Shown here in pieces: positions 32,041 to 44,539 of a DNA stretch of 64,000 bases. Origin of the DNA: Castor canadensis (taxonomy: Eukaryota; Chordata; Mammalia; Rodentia; Castoridae); the NCBI RefSeq assembly GCF_047511655.1, contig NC_133386.1, positions 170,769,146 to 170,833,145 on the forward strand, read 5' to 3'. The position numbers were made by a program, and so were the translations under genes. Every line of letters begins with the position of its first letter. Within the stretch, counting starts at the first letter, position 1. The notes under the pieces were generated by a model. It did not search any database. It was not told the DNA's origin and saw only the letters and a program-made list of their open reading frames with translations.

Positions 32041-33011
32041 AACTCATTTTCCTAAACCTCTGCCTCCTTTCTGGAAGTGGATCCCAAAAGACAACTGGAT
32101 AATATAATCAATCTAATAAATGAGCTTTTTAGCTCAACTTAGTTGACAATAATGAAGTACAGCAAAAATGATGTAAGTATAGCAGTAAATTATTTTAGTC
32201 CTCCCTGGCAAAAAAATCACTATGTTGCTTATTCAATTACAATCTGTGGCCAACTATAACATCCCTAAGATCTGTACAACCATGGCCAAGTTCAGTCAGC
32301 CACTCTCCAGTGCAAAACCTAGCAATTGCCTGACATATTTCTCACTGCCATCTTCCTTTTAAAAGGGACAATTACTGCTATCTGCTCTACTTCAGGATAG
32401 GGCCCAAACAGAGCAATGAACACAGAAGATGCTAGGATACCATGCCTGCCCAGGACAAAAGTATCAGTCCCCCAGGGGAATTACCATGTCAGTATGTGAC
32501 ATTTAAAACTCTGCACATAGGGTGACCAGTCATCTGAGTCTGCCTGGGACTAAGAGTAGTGCATCCTAGGGCTCAAACCAGGTGATCCCAAGCTAGTTGT
32601 AAAGTGCTGGTCTCTCAATGGAAGCTTGTTAATATTAACATATCCAGGCTCTATCCTTCAATACAAATGTTAGTATTGACTCATCAGCCAGCTGGGCATA
32701 CTCTCCTGCCTGTGAGACCTCCTATGGCAAAATGGCCTCAGTATTTGAGCCACTGTTCTTCCAGGCATGAGGCCAACAAACTAGAATTCACTCATTCTAA
32801 TCGCAAAATCTGGTGGCTCTATGGCAACACTGACAATTCTATAAGCCTTAGGATCTGAAGCCCTCACCGTAACCACCCCCACCTAAAAAACCACCCCAAT
32901 CCCATTATGCCCAATGTGAGTTTGGGTCTCTACTGAAAACCAGACATTAAGACAGTCCAAGGTTGTTCAACAAATATCAAACACAATTACCAGTATAAGA
33001 ATACAATACAA
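32041..33011. other. Non-coding unique sequence
   Basis: No gene, RNA or repeat family recognised. Confidence 0.4.
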
Positions 33012-33148
33012 ACTGGGCATGGTGGTTTATACCTGTAATCCTAGTCTTGGGGAGACTGAGGCAGGAAGATCATGAATTTGAGGAATGTTGGGGCAATATC
33101 ATGAGTTCAAAGCCAGACTGGGCTACATAGCAAGACACTGTATCCAAT
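33012..33148 (+). mobile_element. B1-like monomer SINE
   Basis: It begins aactgggcatggtggtttat and contains ctgtaatcctagtct, ggaagatcatgaatttgagg and cagactgggctacatagcaa, the layout of a 7SL-derived B1 element. Its tail is the CA/CG repeat. Confidence 0.9.
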
Positions 33149-33259
33149 ACACGCACGCACGCACGCACGCACGCGCACACGCGCACGCATGCACACACGT
33201 ACACACACACGCGCACACGCGCACGCACGCACACACGCACACACACACGCGCACACGCA
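33149..33259. repeat. (CA/CG)n alternating purine-pyrimidine repeat
   Basis: About 110 bp of strictly alternating purine-pyrimidine made of ACGC, AC and GC dinucleotides. It has many CpGs, which is unusual away from a CpG island. It follows the tail of a B1-like SINE. Confidence 0.95.
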
Positions 33260-33929
33260 ATGAAAGATCCAATTATAGTCCCTTTATGATGCTTTGATAT
33301 GGAGTCATGTATGTTATGGGAAACTGATTCCCTGGCCTCAATGCAAATTTACAATTCACAAATAATGAGAGCAGGGGTTTGAGGAGAAGGAAATAAGTTT
33401 TATTATTCAGAAGAGGACAGGAAGAGTCAACCTGTCAAAGCACTGAGCAAAAACTTTCGCCTTTTAAAGCGGAGTCCCTGAACTTAGCCTAACTAAGTGA
33501 TGAAAAGCATGTCCACAATGGCTGCTGGTCTTGACTCTGTAGGTGCCTGGTGCCACACCTCTGAAGATGTATGTCTCACCTGATAGCTTTAGTGCTTTCG
33601 CGGTCAGACAGAGATAGGGAGTAGAAGACTGCCTGGTTTAATTGAAGCATAAAGGGAGTTAACCTTGGACTTTCTAGCATATAGACAAAGAGGAAGAAGA
33701 TGTCAGTTTAATTAATAAGCAAGGTAAACTGGCCAGCATCCAAGCTGACTACACCAAAAGTTTTTCCCCCACTGTGCATTTACTTCTTCCATTTCTATGG
33801 AAAAGAGGCGTTGCAATCATCCAGCTGCTTTTTTTAGTCAATTCATGGCTAAAGTAAGTTTTTAAGCCCCTGTTACAGGTGATGCAGGAAGAGACCTGGC
33901 TTGGGCTACAGAAATTGAAACAAGCATGT
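33260..33929. other. Non-coding unique sequence
   Basis: No exon or repeat family recognised. Confidence 0.4.
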
Positions 33930-33944
33930 CTCACAAAGAACCAG

Positions 33945-34020
33945 AGGCTCAGGAGAAGTGTTCCTCTAAGGTCACAGCACTGGTAGGTGGCTGAGCTGAG
34001 ACTTCAACCCAGGCCAAGCA
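33945..34020 (-). repeat. MIR-like fragment, antisense
   Basis: The text cagaggctcaggagaagtgt, aaggtcacagcactggtagg and gagacttcaacccaggc has the antisense MIR layout. A similar antisense MIR-like stretch lies at the left edge of duplication copy 2 (about 38565-38660). Confidence 0.6.
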
Positions 34021-34232
34021 GGACCACTCAGAATCCCTCCCCCATGCAGACCCCTTCCTCCACAAGCCACATTTGTCCCACTATGAAAAAATTCCCCCCA
34101 GGAAAAGTGCACACTTCAATGGAATTGGAGGACTGAGTCTTAAGAGCCTCAGAGAAAAATTGTCTCCACAGTCCTCCCCTGAGGCACAGACAACCTATGG
34201 GGAGAAATTCTCTGCCCATCTAGCCTATTTTG

Positions 34233-34308
34233 GCCTAGGGATGTAGCTCAGTGGTGATTATTTAGTATGTACCAGGCGCTGGTACAATCCCCAGCTCTGC
34301 AAAAACAA
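34233..34308 (+). mobile_element. ID-like SINE, shared by both duplication copies
   Basis: It contains ggcctagggatgtagctcag, agtatgtaccaggcgctggt and acaatccccagctctgcaaa, an ID/tRNA-type SINE. The equivalent position in copy 2 (38968-39052) has the same element, so the insertion predates the duplication. Confidence 0.85.
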
Positions 34309-35829
34309 GAACACATTTGGAGCTGTTCTATAGCTTTTTCCAGGAAGCAATTTTATCACTAATCCCCAAATTCAGTCATAAAATTTTTTTTGAGGTTTAA
34401 CTCTTTCACTATAAATATCTCCTGTTCATCCTTCTTGTCTATCAAACATGATTTAGGTTCTATCAATAGAGGTTACACAAGCTATTTTAATTCAAAACCT
34501 GCTTTTTCTAAAAGGCAACAGAAAAGTAGCATCTAAAATTAGGACCCTACAAAAGTAGTGTAAGTCATTAATACTTTAAACAGGGGAAATTTATGTAATA
34601 GCTGAAAAGCTTTGATGGGCTATTCTGCTGTAATCATTTACTTGAAAATTCCAAGAACATATACACTATGTTGAATCTAAATTTCTTCCAGACTCCAGGG
34701 TCTTGGGCATGCTAGACAAATGCTCTATGGCTTGGGCATTTACCCACATCCTCAACCAAAACCTCGAAGAATCTTGATGCTCACACTAAGTACAAATAAA
34801 TAATACCACTTAATCAAACAATATGTAAAAGATTTCAAATTATCTAAAATGTATCTGTATTTAAATTAGAATTCTCATCTGTTCCTCTCAGGGTTTCTAT
34901 TCAAATAATGCTGAACGACAGAAACAATGTTAACATAGGTGTGAATGATGGGAAAAAGTTGAATATTCTTAATTTACAAAAAGGAGATGCAAAGAAGGGG
35001 AAATAAAGGAAAGTGATCAAGAATAAACTATTTTAAGAGGAAAATGTTCATTTCTAAACCTAAAAAAATGCCAACAAGATACAGTTTATAATTGCACCAG
35101 TTAAACAGAGCAGCTTTTGTGGGTTTTTAAATTGTTATTACCAAAGTCAATGTAGTGGTCATTAAAATATGAAGAAAGGGAGCTTATACAGGCTAATTTT
35201 TTGGAAAACAATCTGACAATATATGGCAAATACCACATGTACATGCAAGGACACACAGCACACGTGCCCACAGAAATGCAGTTAATCTCCAGGAATCCAT
35301 CCTTAGATTCTTCATGGCTTTTTTTTTTTTTTTTTTCAAATTTGAGAAGAGTTAACTAAAAATCAGAGAATCCCCAGCAATGGGGGACTGGGTAAATACT
35401 TATGTCACAGACACAAGGTGGGAGAGCAGATGCTTTCCATCTCCAATAACCGACTTGCTAAATTAACTGACATTCTCCACTGTCCTATGAAATGTTGCGA
35501 CTCACAGGAATCTCTTAGACGATCTGCACATTTATGCTCCAAAAACCCACCACCATACTGTCCAAGACTCAGCCATCTCACTGCAAATACCTATTTATGC
35601 CAGTTGTATTTGAATTTAATCTTGGAGAAATGAACAATCTAGGAAGCAGAGTCTTTAAATAACTTTCCAGTTTTCCTCTATTCTCCAGAAATCAAAATTG
35701 AATATTCTGGATTTGGTTTCTATAAGAAACTCAAATAAATGACCTCTTTATCTAAGAAGGGGATTTCATCCATACCTGAAGATTTGGGGAATGGAAATAC
35801 ATTGGTTTCAATATAAAACGAAGGCTTTA

Positions 35830-36438
35830 TTTATTTATTTATTTCCTTTATTATTCATATGTGCATACAAGGCTTGGGTCGTTTCTCCCCCCTGCCCCCA
35901 CCCCCTCCCTTACCACCCACTCCGCCCCCCTCCCTCTCCCCCTCACCCCCTCAATACCCAGCAGAAACTATTTTGCCCTTATTTCTAATTTTGTTGTAGA
36001 GAGAGTATAAACAATAATAGGAAGGAACAAGGGTTTTTGCTGGTTGAGATAAGGATAGCTATACAGGGCATTGACTCACATTGATTTCCTGTGCGTGTGT
36101 GTTACCTTCTAGGTTAATTCTTTTTTATCTAACCTTTTCTCTAGTTCCTGGTCCCCTTTTCCTATTGGCCTCAGTTGCTTTTAAGGTATCTGCTTTAGTT
36201 TCTCTGCGTTAAGGGCAACAAATGCTAGCTAGTTTTTTAGGTGTCTTACCTATCCTCACCCCTCCCTTGTGTGCTCTTGCTTTTATCATGTGCTCAAAGT
36301 CCAATCCCCTTGTTGTGTTTGCCCTTGATCTAATGTCCACATATGAGGGAGAACATACAATTTTTGGTCTTTTGGGCCAGGCTGACCTCACTCAGAATGA
36401 TGTTCTCCAATTCCATCCATTTACCAGTGAATGATAAC
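35830..36438 (-). mobile_element. 5'-truncated L1, antisense (copy 1 only)
   Basis: The perfect 17-bp duplication ataaaacgaaggcttta lies at 35813-35829 and 36439-36455. The insert is the L1 3' end in reverse: T-rich tail, the complement of the ccaagccttgtatgcac signature, the C-rich complement of the G tract, and the last ORF2 codons (stop complement near 36330). It is absent from duplication copy 2, so it came later. Confidence 0.93.
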
Positions 36439-37405
36439 ATAAAACGAAGGCTTTAGGTATGTGAATTTTTTTCCCCATGTTAACTCACTTCTTCAATAAT
36501 GACATTCCACAACCCAACATGTTAAATACACAACTTCTAAAGGCATGGTAGAAAAAAATGAATACAGGGACATATTGACAGCACATGGAATTTAAAAGGA
36601 TCGCTAGAAAGTGAGTCACAATACATTCACATCTTTGTAAAATGCCTGTATTTTATGGGACTAAATACAAACCCAAAGGAATATACTACAAAATTAACAA
36701 CTTCCCTGAGATACCAATTAATCCAATGACTTTAGTATCTCCTGTTTTCCTAGAATTGTCCAAATTTTCAACAAGTTTACTTTCATAAGTATTTCAGACT
36801 CTTTTCTGATGGAAAAGCCCACAAGTTTAAGAGGCCAGATCAAAGATGTCAGACCGTCAGGAAAAAACTCAGTTTTGTTGAGAAGAGATGGCAGTCCCAC
36901 AGAATAAACCTGGGAATGATGGGATTTCCTCTGCAGGATGAACCGCAAAGGAGCAACAGGCCAGTACTCCAGTCACCTTGGCAGGAAGGACAATAAAGAG
37001 AGGCAGCCAGAGGAAGGCAGGCAGGACAGAGCTAGGACACCTCCTCACAGCCTGGGTTTGCCCTGTGCAGGTTTCTGACTACCTTCCTGCTTTTCATCTA
37101 TCATTGCTCCTCACACTGTACCCAGAGTCCCATGTCCTCAGGGCCCTGAATTGATCTAAAAGGATAGGAAGGTGAGTTTGCAAGCAAGATAGCTACCAGA
37201 GGGGTCCAAAGGAGGAGAAACAAGTTGGCAGACTAGAGGGGTGGGGGATATGTTTTAAGACAGGGTTGGGGATAAAAAGTAGGGAACACAGATGGGTTTC
37301 AGAAATCCTAGAAAAAGTAGCAACTGAGACCCAGGGATCAAGCACGGTCCGGGGGGGGGGGGGTGGGTAAGGGGGGTGCACAGGTGGAAACATTTGAGAT
37401 GGTTA

Positions 37406-38594
37406 TACACACCACACATGTTTTGCTGGTTGGCTTCCTCTTTTTCAATTTAAGTAAAATTAACTGCTCAGACATTATAACGGCCCAGATGAATGTCTTC
37501 ACCTGGCTTCTCTTTAGCTGGATTCCACCATCCATCTCAGCCTCTTTCAGCTCAGAAATGCTAATTGCACAGCTCCTCCTGCCTTCTAGCCTGTTTAAGG
37601 GGAACTCACCACTCCACACTTTCCACTATAAAGTAGCATTTCATCTGCTTCCTCCTACCAGACTTGGCTTGAATGTCAATCAAATGCTAAATCAATTGCA
37701 CTGTTTCCTCTCCCTCCGTCAGAAGGGCACATCACTGTCACCACCTGACTGTGCTCCCCCAGAAAAGCAAGGCTGAGTGCTTCTTGTGTTGGATTCAACA
37801 TCCCTCACTCCCCCTGCAGTGACAGCCCTTCCTAGAAACTCACCAGTACCTTCTCTCATCCATAATCCCACTGACTTTCCCACTGTCATCATTCTAGCTT
37901 TAACTTTTCTGCTAGAAAAACACCAATGCTGCAAATGCAAAACTAGCAGGAAAAAGTCCTAAGACGGTTCCACGACCGTTCTGGATTACTTGCCTGTGTC
38001 TCTCTTCCTGGAGTTTTAAGGGTGTGCTTACACTGGGTTAGTACTGTGTAGGATGTACAGGACTACATCCTCTTAAACAGCTGAGCAGTGGAAGGGCTAC
38101 ATTCTAGTGCTTCTCTACTTACACAAAGTCTGTGCTCTGTTTAGTTGACATGTGTTTAGTGAACATTTTTTTTTCTAGGTAGGGGTCTCACTGTGTTGCT
38201 CAGGCTGGTCTTGAACTCATAAGCTCAAGTGATCCTCCCACCTCAGCCTCCTGAGTAGACTACAGGCATGCTTTTAAAGGCTACAGCCCCTGAAGGGGAG
38301 ACTGCTGCAGAAAGACTGAAACAAAGGTAGAGAGCTGGACAGCAGGCAGGGTTTTCCCTATATCCCTTGCAACAGCTGTCCCCTCTGGACTCCTCAGCTC
38401 TGCACCCTGGAAACAAGCCCTAAGGAAGGGAGGTCTCCCCTCAAAGAGATCATAAGAATGGAGAGGCAGGTTTCAGAGGCCCAACCTTTGATGAGCTCCT
38501 AATTTCTTCAAACCTTGGGTTTCACTCTAGAATCCAACAAGCACCTGAGATACTGCCCAGTGATGAAGGCGGGCTTGTTAGCCTCGTTTTATAC
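37406..38594. other. Spacer between duplication copies
   Basis: No counterpart in either copy is evident, apart from a B1-like SINE at 38168-38272. A plus-strand ORF of 137 codons crosses 37363-37776, but it has no recognisable domain and overlaps the duplication edge, so I do not call it a gene. Confidence 0.4.
38168..38272 (-). mobile_element. B1/7SL-like monomer, antisense
   Basis: It contains taggggtctcactgtgttgc, ggctggtcttgaactcataa and cacctcagcctcctgagtag, the reverse complement of a simple 7SL-derived monomer. Confidence 0.85.
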
Positions 38595-38967
38595 ACAAGT
38601 AAACAGACTCAGGAGCAAACACAGCATCAGCAGACCTGAGATTTTCACCCCAGCCATGAAGGTTCACTCAGAATCCCTGTCCCATGCAGTTACCTCCTCC
38701 ACAGCAAGACATATTTGTCCCAATATGAAACTTGCCCCCTCCCCAGGAAAAGAACATATACCACCTAGATGGGGTGACGAAGTTGCCTAGGCCTGGTGCC
38801 TTGGAAAAATTTGTCTCCGTAGTGTTCACCTGAGAGTGCCCCAACCACAGGAGGTGGGGACATTTCTGTTCATCAGCATGTTCTTTCACCAGGTAACTTT
38901 AGCTAACTTAAAACTAACAATTTGCTAATTATCATAGGATAGTATTTTACCTTTGAGAAAGACTTTA

Positions 38968-39052
38968 AGGGACTAAACGTGTAGCTCAGTGGTAGAGCAC
39001 TTGCCTAGCTGGCATGCAAGAGGTCCTTGATTTCATCCCCAGTACCACAGGA
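38968..39052 (+). mobile_element. ID-like SINE (ortholog of 34233 copy)
   Basis: It contains ggactaaacgtgtagctcag, tggtagagcacttgcctagc and ttcatccccagtaccac, with clear A- and B-box regions. It is better preserved than its partner in copy 1. Confidence 0.88.
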
Positions 39053-39772
39053 GGGAAAAATCCATTTGGAGCTGTTTTGTGGCTTTTTTCAGGAAGCAAC
39101 TTTATCACTGATCCTCAAACATCAGCCACAAAGACAAATTTAGAGATTTCACTTTCACTATAAGAACCCCCGCCTTCATCCTTCTTTCCTCCCAAATTAT
39201 CATTTAGGTTGGATTGATGGAGGTGGCACAAAATATTCTATTCAAATTCTGACTTTTCTGAAAGATAAAAAAAGCAAAATGTAAGAAATAAAACCCTCAA
39301 AGTTCTCCAAGGCATCAGCACTTTCAAAGCAGAGAAGCAAGCTAATTTTCAGTGGCTGAAAACACTTGACAGTTCATGCTATGCTCTATTTATTTACTCT
39401 AGAAGTTCCAAGAATACTTGAACTCTGATGTTGAACGTGGGTCTCAAAGAGTCTTGATGCTCACACTGAACAAACACGAACCAATACATACTAATTGATC
39501 ATATGAAATACAAATCACTTAAAGTATCTAAAATTATCTGTATTTAATGTGAAAATTCAAAGTCTGTTCCTCTTAGGTTTCTATTCAATTTGTGCTGAAT
39601 CACAGAAGCAAACACAATGTTAACATTTTTCTGTTAATGGTAGAAAAGTGTTTAATATCCTTAATAGATAAAGTGGATGCAAACCAAGAGGACATAAAGA
39701 AATAGTTGAAACAAAAATTAACTCAGGATATGTTTGCTAACTTCCAAAGAAATATACTTTTGTTGTTATTGT

Positions 39773-39848
39773 TGTTTTGTGGTGCTGAGGATCGAACCCA
39801 AGGCCTTGTATGTGCTAAACAAGCCTTCTACCACTGAGCTACATCTAT
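39773..39848 (-). mobile_element. ID-like SINE, antisense (copy 2 only)
   Basis: It contains gtggtgctgaggatcgaacc and ctaccactgagctacatcta, the reverse complement of ID. Copy 1 lacks it at the matching point, so it inserted after the duplication. Confidence 0.88.
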
Positions 39849-40831
39849 AATACAAAATATGATGTGTTAATAGCAAAATACTCATTTCTACAATCAATCA
39901 AATGTCAACTGAAAATTTCACATATTAAACTAAGCAAGTTTTGTGGGTTTTTAAATTGTGGTTATTGATTTCAGTGTTGAAAGGGGACATTCAAATGGTT
40001 GCTGCCCTCCAATGTGATGAAAGGACATGGCACAAACTTTTCGAAACATAACAGCACAATGATTCAAAGACATGGTACATGCACATAAATGCACAATTAC
40101 ACCTCCAGGAATCCATTCTAGGAATGTGCAAACTTGAGAGGACTCAACTAGAAGCCATAGGATCCCCAGCAATGCGGACAGTATAAGTACCTGGGGCACA
40201 TGCCTGCAGTAGAAAGGGCAGAAGCTTTCCAACCACAATAACTGATTTGCCAGTTAACCAACAGCTCTCTATTCTCCTATAAGTGCTACTGGCTGATGGG
40301 ACTCTCTTAGAAAACCTCAACAGAATCCTGGCTATTTAAGCCAGATACACTCATAACTAAAAGCCTAGAGAAATGTGCCGTCATGATACCAGGTAGCACA
40401 CAGGGACTTTACATGTCCTTTCTGTGCTCCATCCATTCTCCAGAAATCAAAGCTGGTATTCTTGATATGATTTATGCAAGAAACTGGAATAAATGGCTCT
40501 GTTCTCCAAGAAAGGGCTTTCAATCTACACTCAAAAGACCAGGAATGGTAATACATTGGTTTGAATTCAAATGAAATGTTCAGGTATGTTATTATTTCTT
40601 ATTATTTCCCATGTTAGCTCTTTTTGTCAATAATGACCATCTGTATTTCCTCAACATGTCAGATAAATATAGAGCTGCCATAAAACATAGTTAAAAAAGA
40701 ATGGCATGGGGAAACAATGACAATAGGAGGTGAAGAAGATTAGCACTGGAATGTGCAGTATATTCACATAAAGTGTGCTTTTATTACTGAGAACTAAATA
40801 CAAATCCAACAGGAATATATTAGAAAATCTT

Positions 40832-41613
40832 GATATACCCAAAAGACTGTTACTCCAGAGGCACCTGCACACCCATGTTTATTGCGGCACTAGTCACAAT
40901 AGCCAAGTTATGGAAACATCCAAGATGCCCCACCACTGATGAATGGATTAAGAAAATGTGGTATCTATACACAATGGAATTCTATGCAGCCATGAAGAAG
41001 AATGAAATGTTATCATTCGCTGGTAAATGGATGGAATTGGAGAACATCATTCTGAGTGAGGTTAGCCTGGCCCAAAAGACCAAAAATCGTATGTTCTCCC
41101 TCATATGTGGACATTAGATCAAGGGCAAACACAACAAGGGGATTGGACTATGAGCACATGATAAAAGCGAGAGCACACAGGGAGGGGTGAGGATAGGTAA
41201 GACACCTAAAAAAATTAGCTAGCAGTTGTTGCCCTCAACGCAGAGAAACTAAAGCAGATACCTTAAAAGCAACTGAGGCCAATAGGAAAAGGGAACAGGT
41301 ACTAGAGAAAAGATTAGTTCAAGAAGAATTAACCTAGAAGGTAACACACACGCACAGGAAATCAATGTGAGTCAATACCCTGTATAGCTATCCTTATCTC
41401 AACTAGCAAAAACCCTTGTTCCTTCCTATTATTGCTTATACTCTCTCTACAACAAAATTAGAAATAAGGGCAAAATAGTTTCTGCTGGGTATTGGGCGGG
41501 GAGAGGGAGGGGGCGGACTGGGTGGTAAGGGAGGGGGTGGGGGCAGGGGGGAGAAATGAACCAAGCCTTGTATGCACATATGAATAATAAAAGAAAAAGG
41601 AAAAAAAAACAAA
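40832..41613 (+). mobile_element. 5'-truncated L1 (copy 2 only)
   Basis: A 10-bp duplication agaaaatctt flanks it at 40822-40831 and 41614-41623. It carries the last 95 or so codons of ORF2 in an open frame (IYPKDCYSRGTC ... MFSLICGH, stop 41115-41117), then the G-rich 3'UTR and tail. The open frame and close match to the L1 at 54.2 kb suggest a fairly recent insertion. Confidence 0.93.
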
Positions 41614-42400
41614 AGAAAATCTTCACCATTTCCATGATGGTAACTAACAGATGATTCTTTTTGTTTGTTTTGCTTTTGTAGAATTTGTGAAATCTTGTAC
41701 AACTAAAATTACTCTTCTCATCAAAAGAAATATTACCCAAACTTTTGTTTAGTATTTCAAATTCTTTTCTTTTGGAAATTGTACTAAACAAATCAAGAAA
41801 GGACTCTAATAGAAAAGCCAGTGATGTAGGTCACACAGGAAGACAAAAACTCAGTTTCTCTGAGAAGAGATGGCAGTCAGTCCTGCAGAATAAACCTGGG
41901 AATGATAGGGTTCCTCTGCAGGATGAACCACAAAGGAGCAAGAGGCTAGTAGCACACCTGTCACCTTGTTACCCAAGAAAGGCAGCCAGGGAAGAAGGCA
42001 GGCAGGACAGATCGGGGAAGCTGTGAATACCTCCTCACAGTCTGGGTTTGTCCTGTTCAGGTTTCTGACTACCTTCCTGCTTTTTGTCTAGCATTGCTGC
42101 TCACACTGTTCCCAGAAACTCGTGTCCTCATGGGAAAAGCCCTGCAGGGAGGGGCCCTGAATTGAATTGAAGGGGTAGGAGAAGAGTTTACAAGCAAGGC
42201 AGTTCCCAGTGGGACCCCAGGAGGAGAAGCAAGCTGGCAGACTAGAGGGGAGGGGGATGTGCTTTACGGTGGAGGGGAGAACATGCAGGAGGAGACTCAG
42301 GCAGTTACAAAAATTCTAGGAAAGGAAGTAGTTGAAACACTAAGGATCAAGGTCAGTCCAGAGGGGCCTGGGCAGGTGGAAACACTTGGAAAGGTAGTGT

Positions 42401-43466
42401 GCATCCCTCACCCCACCCCATCACTGCTCACCCACCCTCACTCCCCACAACCATCAAACCATTGGCCCATACGTTTCTACATAATCACATCTGGGCATTC
42501 CCCTTCCAAACAAATCGCATGACCAGGGTTATTGCCTAAAGTTTTGCTCAAGGAGATTTCTCTTCATGACTGTCCTTCTGGCATGGCACAGAAAGGTACT
42601 GGAGTGCTGTTGCTGTCCACTGGTGGGAACACATACTGCTTGGCCATTATCTGAGGTCACCCAGGTGTTCAATACAGAGTTTCCCTGATTTGGGGATTCA
42701 TGCTATGAGACTTAGCATACTTAAATGCTGATGCTGAAGATATCCAGGGATTTCATACATACGCCTGACGGGGTCCCATCCATGGGACACACCCCCTCCC
42801 TGTGGTCCCTGGTGGGAAGGGAGGCACCGCACTCTGAGAGCTGCTCAGCCCACCCCTTTCCTTCCTCCTGAGCTTTAAGATTTAACTGAGAAGTCAAACC
42901 TGCTTTTAAATTTCTTTTTCTTATAAATAATATATTATGCAGATTGCACTGTAATGATAAAATAATACTTTCAAATTTTTTTATGTTTAAAAAAATAAAA
43001 CAAGCACTCCAGTTTTTTGTAGACTCACAATCAGGCGTGGGAAGGGAACTTCCTACAGGAACGTGCACATTAAGTGGGCAGGAGTTTGGAATGTCTAGAA
43101 CCGGTCAAGGCTCTATGGCCCTTGATCAAGACTTTGTCCCATAACACTGTGAGTGTTCAGAGTGCTGTGTGGTGAGCAGTGATCGCCAAAGCTCAGCAAA
43201 ATGATCCTGCCCAGTGCTACAATGAGTGGTAAGTGATGATAAGACTCATGCAGAATTCCTTTCCCAAGCCCTTCACGTCTAGCATGTCACTACCTCTACC
43301 CTCTGCTTGGCTTTGCTCCTCCAAGCCTTTCTCCTTCTGAATCCCCCCTCACACTCAGTTTGTGTACCCAAAGGGAGTTTTCATGTTTAATGTAGATACG
43401 ACTGCCTGTGGGACTCAGTTTAACTTTATTTATTGTAGGGGAAAGCGGGAAGGAGGAACAGCTGTG
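42401..43466. other. Non-coding unique sequence
   Basis: No exon or known repeat recognised. Confidence 0.4.
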
Positions 43467-43494
43467 AGCCTATGAGAAAGCAAAGTTGTATATT

Positions 43495-43746
<252 letters not shown>

Positions 43747-43759
43747 CTTTTTAAATTTT

Positions 43760-43850
43760 TAGTTTAATTTTTTTGTGATAGCGTTTTGAGATAGCATTTG
43801 AGAGACCAGGCTGGACTCAAAAGTGTTGGGCTCAAGGAATCCTCCCTCCC
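43760..43850 (-). mobile_element. B1-like monomer fragment, antisense
   Basis: The words gagatagcatttgagagacc, aggctggactcaaaag and ggctcaaggaatcctccct follow a diverged antisense 7SL monomer. Confidence 0.55.
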
Positions 43851-43975
43851 CCGGAAGTGCACCCAGGAAGCGCAGGTGCGCCAGTACTCTGGGCCTCTCA
43901 GTAACTTTCTTCACTTCATTTTCCTGCTCCAGCTTGAAACTCTTAGATGTGGAAATCGGCCTGAATGAGATCTGA

Positions 43976-43990
43976 CCACGAGGGGGCAGC
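43976..43990 (+). promoter_or_regulatory. Strong CTCF-like motif
   Basis: CCACGAGGGGGCAGC is a near-ideal match to the CTCF core (CCA-C-N-AG-GGGGCAG form), with supportive flanks (tctga before, acaagg after). It lies in unique sequence between two SINE fragments. Binding is inferred from the motif alone. Confidence 0.55.
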
Positions 43991-44029
43991 ACAAGGCCAC
44001 AGATTTGTCTAAAAATTCAGCAGATCTTT

Positions 44030-44139
44030 TTGTTTTCTTGAGATGGGTGTCTTGTTTTGCTGCCCAACCTGGCCTCCAACTTGTGATCCTCTTGCCTCAG
44101 CATCTGACTGTGATTACAGATCCACAGCACCAGGCCTGG
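44030..44139 (-). mobile_element. B1-like monomer, antisense
   Basis: It contains ttcttgagatgggtgtcttg, acctggcctccaacttgtga and gattacagatccacagcacc in antisense B1 order. Confidence 0.8.
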
Positions 44140-44242
44140 CAAAATCAGCAGATTTTAATCAGCTGGTTGTCCCTATATGAGAACCTGACCTCAGGTTCCC
44201 AATTCTGTCTGCGTGAGAATTGTCAGAGGGGCTTCTTTTACT

Positions 44243-44347
44243 TGCTTGTTTTTGAGATAGGGTCTGGCTATGCTGCCAAGGCTGGCCTTGAACTCCTGGG
44301 TTCCCATGATCCTCCTCCAAGTAGCTGGGACCACCACCTGCAACCCC
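44243..44347 (-). mobile_element. B1-like monomer, antisense
   Basis: It contains ttttgagatagggtctggct, aaggctggccttgaactcct and ccaagtagctgggaccacca in antisense B1 order. Confidence 0.85.
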
Positions 44348-44539
44348 ACCCTCAGCTTAAGAAGTTAGTGCAGGTTGTAGGCTCCACCTTAAGCCAATCA
44401 CATTTTCTGTCCCTGGGATTGGGTGCAGCATTGCTATTTAGAAGTTCCTTAGGTGACCCCAGCATACAAAGAAAGCTGAGACACGCTGATGGAGAATACT
44501 GAATCTCTGAAAACTGTAAAAGCTTATGGGATTCACCTA

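Larger units (their letters stand above)
33930..37405 (+). repeat. Segmental duplication, copy 1
   Basis: Apart from private insertions, this segment aligns along its length with 38595-42400. Matching landmarks include actcagaatccct (34028/38668), atttggagctgtt (34316/39064), 'tcctgttcatccttctt'-like text (34423/39173), gagaagagatggcagtc (36877/41862) and ctgactaccttcctgctt (37076/42065). Many substitutions and small indels indicate an old event. The copy contains a shared ID-like SINE and a private antisense L1. Edges are approximate. Confidence 0.8.
38595..42400 (+). repeat. Segmental duplication, copy 2
   Basis: It matches 33930-37405 in order and orientation, offset by about 4.75 kb on the left and about 4.98 kb on the right. 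The change in offset is explained mainly by different L1 insertions and a private antisense ID element. The copies are separated by about 1.2 kb of unmatched sequence. No gene is visible in either. Confidence 0.8.

Noticed and set aside
37363-37776. 137-codon plus-strand ORF
   Set aside because: It spans the edge of the segmental duplication, has no family resemblance and is not preserved in copy 2.
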